Shown here: one piece after another, positions 58,882 to 64,000 of the stretch | How positions within the stretch are numbered: the first letter of the stretch is position 1 | Layout of the letters: each line of letters opens with the position of its first letter | Source of the DNA: Nannobrachium achirus | Taxonomy: Eukaryota > Chordata > Actinopteri > Myctophiformes > Myctophidae | DNA: 64,000 nt | Assembly: GCA_963921795.1 (NCBI GenBank) | Contig: OY997641.1 | Coordinates: 61,571,000 to 61,634,999, forward strand | Direction: 5' to 3' | Made by a program: the position numbers and the translations under genes | Notes under the pieces: generated by a model | The model's input: the letters and a program-made list of their open reading frames with translations, nothing else | Told to the model about the DNA's origin: nothing | Databases searched by the model: none

Positions 58882-58999
58882 TCTCTCTCTCTCCGTCTCT
58901 CTCTCTCTCTCCCTCTCTCTCTCTCTCTCCGTCTCTCTCTCTCTCCCTCTCTCTCTCTCTCTCCCCTCTCTCTCTCTGTCTCTCTCTCTCTCCCTCTCC

Positions 59000-59041
<42 letters not shown>
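58749..59041. repeat. (CT)n microsatellite in an srrt intron
   Basis: About 290 bases of CT with occasional GT and CC interruptions, ending 2 bases before the donor of the srrt exon at 59044. Frames in it are low-complexity only. Confidence 0.95.
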
Positions 59042-59043
<2 letters not shown>

Positions 59044-59213
59044 CTGCATCCATCAGCTTGATGATCTTGGGGGCGTGTTCCATGTCGAGTGACAGCTCGT
59101 CCAGCCAACCGTTGTCCAGCAGGAAGAGGAAGACGGACAGCCGGGTCTTCAGGGCGGCCAGAGACTCCGCCTTCTTGGCCGTGATGTCATCGGGGTGGTA
59201 TTTAGAGCGGAAC
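59044..59213 (-). CDS. srrt: srrt exon, N-terminal helical domain
   Basis: 170 nt. The acceptor is CACTCAG and the donor GCAG/GTAGAG. The first base completes a Trp codon, then it reads FRSKYHPDDITAKKAESLAA, LKTRLSVFLFLLDNGWLDEL and SLDMEHAPKIIKLMDA. Human SRRT has WFRSKYHPDEVGKRRQEARG/ALQNRLRVFLSLMETGWFDN/LLLDIDKADAIVKMLDA at about residues 190-260, so identity is clear. Exons further 5' would lie above 59213, and none was recognised up to 64000. Confidence 0.93.
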
Positions 59214-59680
59214 CTGAGTGGGCGAGAGACATCAGGTTTATATGAGAGAGAGAGAGAGAGTTACTGACTGGCCAACCAGAAAAATCATTCTCTTTTGCTA
59301 CCGGGGGTGGAGTTATGCAGTGGGACAAAGTCCTTTCCTTATTTCACCGCGGTGCGGTGATGCGCAACACAGCCGCGGCGCAGTACGGCGCTGCACGCTC
59401 ATAGTGATTTTCAATAATTTATAATGAATAAGCTTCAACAAACTAGTTCACATGAACGATAATGATATAACTAAGATATTCGATTGGGTACATATATTTT
59501 AAATGGGCAGAATTACAATTAAAATACATTTTATGTTGAGTCCCACCTAGTAACAGAACGACGTGGGTGGGGACTTGACAAAGTGAATTGTGCTGGTGTC
59601 TGTTAGTCTGGATTATGTCCAGTTGTCCAGACCTGTGCTCCGTGGACTGCAACTCGGAGGACTGAAGAAAACTGATGCAA
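59214..59680. other. Noncoding stretch
   Basis: Short GA tract at 59244-59260 followed by ordinary sequence. No exon of srrt or other gene recognised. Confidence 0.4.
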
Positions 59681-59834
59681 AAAGACTGGCCAATTACTGC
59701 TCAGTCTCTGCAACGATCTGCAGTCTCCCTAAAGACTGGTCAAGTACTGCTCAGTCTCTGCTACAATCTGCAGTCTCTCTAAAGACTGGCCAAGTACTGC
59801 TCAGTCTCTGCTACAATCTGCAGTCTCCCTAAAG
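59681..59834. repeat. 50-bp tandem repeat, three units
   Basis: AAGACTGG(C/T)CAA(T/G)TACTGC, CTCAGTCTCTGC and ATCTGCAGTCTCCCTA recur three times. A fourth partial unit lies beyond the hAT element at 60218-60259. Confidence 0.92.
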
Positions 59835-60217
59835 CAGTGTTTCTCAACCTTTTTTCTGCATGGCCACACTTTTCATGTCCCAAGAATCCATGGTCACACC
59901 AACATAATACGGGGGTGTAAATATCGTCACTGTCGGGAAGAAACCTTGTATCTCCAAGTTCAAAAGTTCAAATGTGTATGTCTTCGCAAAGTAAAGCCCT
60001 GCTTCATCATACAAGGCTGTCGCACAACAGTAGTGAAAACAGCAGATCTACAAGCACACAACGCGAGGCGTTGTGTGCTTGTAGATCTGCTGTTTTCACT
60101 AGTTTTAAATAATTTTTAAAATGATCAATACAATACTGGCTTTCAAGCAGTTTCAAGGGGCACACTTGACCCTTCTCAGGGGCACACCAAAGGTCCCCAG
60201 GCACAGTGGTTGAGAAA
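59835..60217. mobile_element. hAT-type miniature element with a perfect palindrome
   Basis: CAGTGTTTCTCAACCTTTTT at the left and CACAGTGGTTGAGAAA at the right. It interrupts the 50-bp tandem array. A perfect palindrome lies at 60023-60097 (AGTGAAAACAGCAGATCTAC ... GTAGATCTGCTGTTTTCACT). The last bases of the right end and the TSD are lost. Confidence 0.8.
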
Positions 60218-60463
60218 AGTACTGCTCAGTCTCTGCAATGATCTGCAGTCTCTGTCTGGAAGAGGCCATGCTTTGTCTGTCCTTGAATGGATTAAACTTA
60301 TGCTATTGCTGACTGGTGCTTGAGTCACTGATTAATAATCACTGCATTTCATATTATTCTGTGTTAAACAAACTGCATATGATGTCTGGTTAGCCATCAT
60401 TAGAAACCCTCTTCAAAAAATGTTTGGATCTGGCATGTTATTGTAGATCCAAATAAAAGTATA

Positions 60464-61983
60464 GACAACATTCCTGGCCGATTGCAGGAGGGACGCCCCG
60501 CCCCCAAGTCGAAAGGGAACTTCCGGTTCTCTCTGTCAGGCATGCATATAAACGTGTTGCCAAGTCAATTTATTTACCTAAACTATCTTGTTTTTTTTGG
60601 TCTGTTTTATTAGAACCGACATTGTTTGTTAATAGAGAAAAAAAGGCGAGAGAGAGAGAAGCATCGGGCGATAGAGAGATAGAGAGAGAGAGAGAGAAGA
60701 ATAAGGCTATAATATAATAATGTTGTTGCAGATTTCGTTTGAACATGTCTCAAAGATTATTAAGAAATTTTAATTTGTAAAATTTGGGTTACGGTTAAAC
60801 AAATTAAACTAAGTGGCATATTAATTAATATGGCATGATGGCATGGTTGATTGATTAGCAGAGCCTGTTGCGCAGTGGAGTGGTCGTGCTGACCTGCGCT
60901 CAGGGCAATACCTGGATGTGAACCATTTGTTAGTCGGTACCTCAAGTTAATGCCAGCTGCCTCCACTGTGAGTGTGATCCGATCCATATGAAGAATTAAT
61001 GATGAATCCATGCATTTTTTGAGGTGAGAACACAGTAGGCTTATCATAAGTTTGCTGAGAACCATGTTTAATGTAAATTTTAGTAGTCCAGAGCAGACCA
61101 GCTGGCTGCATGCTCCGCTAATTAGTTTGATCTAAATCTGCGTCTTTCTGGCAAGATGTAATGAATTCTTTTGTAGCAAGATTCCAGTAGTAGCCTATAA
61201 CATTTTAAAAGGCTTTCATAATTTCCCCCTTGGGATAAAGGTAGGCCTATCTATCTAGTTTATATATACATGTTTCTTCTTTTTTAATCGGACCTTGTGT
61301 GAGGAGGAGGCGAGAAAAAAAGAGAGAAGAATCTTCTGGTGGAACCAATTAAATGAAATAAAATATATCCCCCCTCATTTCGTTTGATAATGGATAAACA
61401 TTAATATATGTACACATGCCAAGACATATTTAGACATTTACATTTGTAAAATTAGACCAGAATTGACAGAATAGAACGAATATAGCTATTGGTTCTTAAT
61501 TAAGAGCTGCGCATCCTCTCCCAGGGGGAATAAACATGTCATTTAGCGCATAGAAGGTGATCGAAGCACGTCTTATTCTATGCGTTATTTCTTTAAACTT
61601 GATGAAGTTTGCATATGAAAAAAGGTAGTTTCATGACAGTACACTAGTACAAGGTCAACTAAAAGCATACGCCCAAGAAAGCCTATGGCAATTGTTTCAA
61701 TTGAGATCTCTTTTTTTTTTCTCCTCCAACTCATAACATTGAATGATGGCAGAACAGGTGTGTATCGTCACAACTCATTTATTTATCAGCAGAGTGGATG
61801 AGTGTTGCCATTAAGTGACATTGTTAACATAAGTTACAAAGTAAAATTACAAAGTAAAACAATCCCGTCTCATTAGTTAAGAGGAGAATCAGATCAGATG
61901 AACGTAAACAGGAAATCGCGCTACGATCAAGCCCAAAAAAGGGCTTCCGGTCGGAAGTAGGGGGCGTGGCCAGGCATGTTGTC
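60464..61983. mobile_element. TA-flanked inverted-repeat element, about 1.5 kb
   Basis: Left GACAACATTCCTGGCC, right GGCCAGGCATGTTGTC, each followed inward by CGCCCC-type sequence and a CTTCCGG word. TA lies on both sides. It holds a GA tract near 60650-60700 and otherwise AT-rich sequence with no transposase, so it is non-autonomous. The TA target would fit Tc1/mariner-like mobilisation, but the ends are not classical. Confidence 0.5.
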
Positions 61984-61984
61984 T

Positions 61985-62330
61985 ATAGAGCATCGCAGTG
62001 GGCGTGGTTAATCTTCCGTTCATTTTCCCCAGACTTTCACGAATATATTTATAACAATCATGTTAAGCCTTGAACCAAGCAATCCAGGATGGCAGTGAAT
62101 CATGACCATACATCTTTGTTTCTATGAAAAGAACATTTTGAAAATCGCTAAACAAAGGGTAGTTATTAAATGTAGTATATCAAATAATGTAATATTAAAA
62201 CATGTTTTCACATAGGATCAAAGGTTGTATGGTCATGATTCACTGCCATCGTGGATGGCTTGGTTTGAGGCTTAACATAATTGTTATAAATATATTTGTA
62301 AAAGTCTATGGCGAAAATGAATGGGAGATT
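61985..62330. mobile_element. Foldback element, opposite orientation to 6976-7290
   Basis: CATGTTAAGCCTTGAACCAA (62059) and TTGGTTTGAGGCTTAACATA (62260) are the inverted arms. The 110-bp centre is the reverse complement of the centre at 7130-7220. Outer words AGAGCATCGCAG and CTATGGCGAAAATGAATGG are shared too. Confidence 0.75.
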
Positions 62331-62369
62331 TTAAGTGGCACCAGGAAATAGTCGGAGACGTTAGGGAGA

Positions 62370-63920
62370 TGACATGGTAATGTCGTGCTAATTAGTCTAA
62401 AAGCGCCAAATTTTGTACAGATGTAGCCCAGGGTATGCTCTAATGATTTAGCTAGGGCGCCCGAGTCTGCGACATTCGGGGTCGCCACAGAGGCCAAATC
62501 AAGTTGGGCTCCCATTAGAGCCCTGCAAGCCCGCCGGGACCCGACCAGGGCCCGGCCCTTCTGAAACTCACCAACGGGCCTAGGGCCGGGCCGGGCTCAG
62601 AACCATGCTCGGAACATTTTGCGCTGTGAATTTCACACATGACGTCTCTGTGTGCGACTGTGCGCATAGCTAGAATGGAGAGTGTGAGTGAGACAGCAGC
62701 TGCCTCGCATAGCCTATAGTCTTCTAGGCTATGGGTTCTATCTCTGATTGGTCGTGACATGAGTACATTAGCCAATGGCCGCAACGAGCAGAGGGCTTTA
62801 CGTCTTTTATTCTGTCACACACTCACACAAACTCTGTGTGTCTGCGACTCACACAGCGAGACTAGAATATTAGGAGCACTACTGTAGATTCAACAATTTT
62901 ACAGTCATTCCTCAAATAAATCGCCCTGTCGTGATTAATGATTCCCCGACCTCCCGTATCCGTTCATTACGGAATGCGTCTTTACTCTTTAGTAGGCTAT
63001 AACTGGACGATACTCCGTATTTTACGAGATGGCTTAACCACGGCAAGCCGACAATAATATCAATCAATCAAGGTCTAATTTTCTGCTGTGAGGATATACA
63101 GTAACATAACAAACGGTGGGTGGAGGAAGATTTCTTACTTGTGTTGTGATGTTGACTTCTTTCTTTTAATCAGAGCGCAAGACGAGCACAGTTAGAGTAG
63201 AGGGCTGTAGCCTATACTGTCTCCGACCACAGCTTTTTTGTGGGAAAGTTCCAACTTTCTAACGTGCGTGCAGCTTTCCGAACTCAAATTAGGAGTAATC
63301 CTTTTCAGAAGGTGCAAGACATGTCATTTTGTAGTTGAACCGGACCTTTCAGACGCAAATTTCGGTGGTCTGTGACAGTATGGACCTTGAGAGTGTAGCT
63401 GCTGCGCGCAGCAGTGAAAGCCACGCACGTAAATATTTAATTAAATAATAAAGTGACGGGCTTACGGGCCGGGCCGGGCTCGGTTCTGAAACTCACCAAC
63501 GGGCCTGGGGCCGGGCCGGGCCTTAATTCCACGGGCCCGGGCCCCACATTTCAGGCCCGTGCAGGGCTCTAGCTCCCATGTCCCATCGACTTTCAATACA
63601 GGAGGAAAATACCCAGAAAAACACTTTTTTTCTGGGTATTTAAGTAGGATGTGAGGGGTCTTTTGCACAGATGTAGCCCAGGGCATGCTCTAATGATTTA
63701 GCTAGGGCGCCCGAGTCGGTGACCTTCGGGGTCCCATAAAACGATGGTTTAGTGATGAAAAGTGATGAGTCATCACTTTTCAGAGTTTTGTGGGTGTTTC
63801 CTGGAGCTGTGGCGACCCCGAAGGTCGCCGACTCAGGCGCCCTAGCTAAATCATTAGAGCATGCCCTGGGCTACATCTGTGCAAAATTTGGCGCTTTTAG
63901 ACTGATTAGCACGAGAAAAA
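62370..63920. repeat. Dispersed inverted-repeat element, split by a hAT insertion
   Basis: Same family as 36190-36605 (GATGTAGCCCAGGGTATGCT, GCCCGAGTCTGCGACATTCG). It resumes after the hAT at 63580 with CCCATCGACTTTCAATACAG, exactly as the uninterrupted copy near 36425 reads inverted. A second inverted module lies at 63810-63920. Confidence 0.75.
62516..63571. mobile_element. hAT-type element, 1,056 bp
   Basis: Ends TAGAGCCCTGCA and TGCAGGGCTCTA. The perfect TSD is GCTCCCAT (62508-62515 and 63572-63579). GC-rich subterminal GGGCCGGGCCGGGC repeats are near both ends. The interior is non-coding. It resembles the CAGAGTCCTGCA outer element at 27364-30074 in its terminal word. Confidence 0.92.
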
Positions 63921-64000
63921 AAAACCTAAGGCCTCCGACTAACATGAATGCTCACCCATATATCAGACATGCAAACAGCCCCAAGGTGAAAAAGGTGACA

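Noticed and set aside
58637-59083. Arg-Glu repeat frames and Leu-Ser repeat frames
   Set aside because: Translations of the (CT)n tract. Only MEHAPKIIKLMDA at the end belongs to the srrt exon, in its own frame.

Overview
The window looks like vertebrate, most likely teleost, nuclear DNA. It carries dense non-autonomous hAT-type elements with 8-bp target-site duplications (TSDs), TTAA-flanked miniature elements, an AGTACTT-rich interspersed family, long (CA)n and (GA)n tracts, a LINE 3' fragment, and an EEP-endonuclease Helitron (Helentron/Helitron2 type). It also holds exons of srrt (ARS2) with normal vertebrate-style introns. There is no prokaryotic or organellar character, and I found no tRNA or rRNA gene.

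Layout. 1-9.6 kb: LINE 3' end, microsatellites, palindromes, foldback elements and a minisatellite grown from a miniature element. 9.65-14.5 kb: four tandem copies of one noncoding unit; the first two carry the same hAT-type insertion and the other two show the empty site. 14.6-17.2 kb: a block of exon-like segments repeated three times and decayed, on the minus strand. 17.6-26.6 kb: one uninterrupted 3,021-codon minus-strand frame, a Helentron protein with two peptidase-C76-like domains, an OTU protease, a Zn/DUF6570-type region, an HUH Rep nuclease, a PIF1 helicase, an EEP endonuclease and a C2H2 finger. 27.0-30.1 kb: tandem repeats and a hAT element nested inside another hAT element. 30.3-36.6 kb: TTAA and hAT miniature elements. 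37.5-39.0 kb: a clean five-coding-exon gene for a 287-aa protein with RPA1-like tandem OB folds, lying between long inverted repeats, followed by a tandem array made from its own 3' flank. 40.3-43.4 kb: repeats, including about 1 kb of AGTAC-rich satellite. 43.7-59.2 kb: minus-strand srrt exons separated by (CA)n tracts, hAT elements and a large 45-47 bp minisatellite; one 102-nt exon occurs twice, and the middle of the gene is not visible. 59.2-64 kb: further TIR elements, including a 1.06-kb hAT with a perfect TSD.

How the parts relate. The only convincing protein genes are the Helentron frame, the OB-fold gene and srrt. The Helentron should supply its own nicking, unwinding and proteolytic functions. 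The OB-fold protein would be a single-strand DNA binder; whether it has any link to the Helentron is speculative. srrt is a housekeeping RNA-processing factor. The most unusual unexplained signal is a short palindrome (GATCTACAAGCTC...GAGCTTGTAGATC between AAAATAGC and GCTATTTT) seen about 20 times, whole or half, often in the middle of different hAT-type elements, with arms that vary together.
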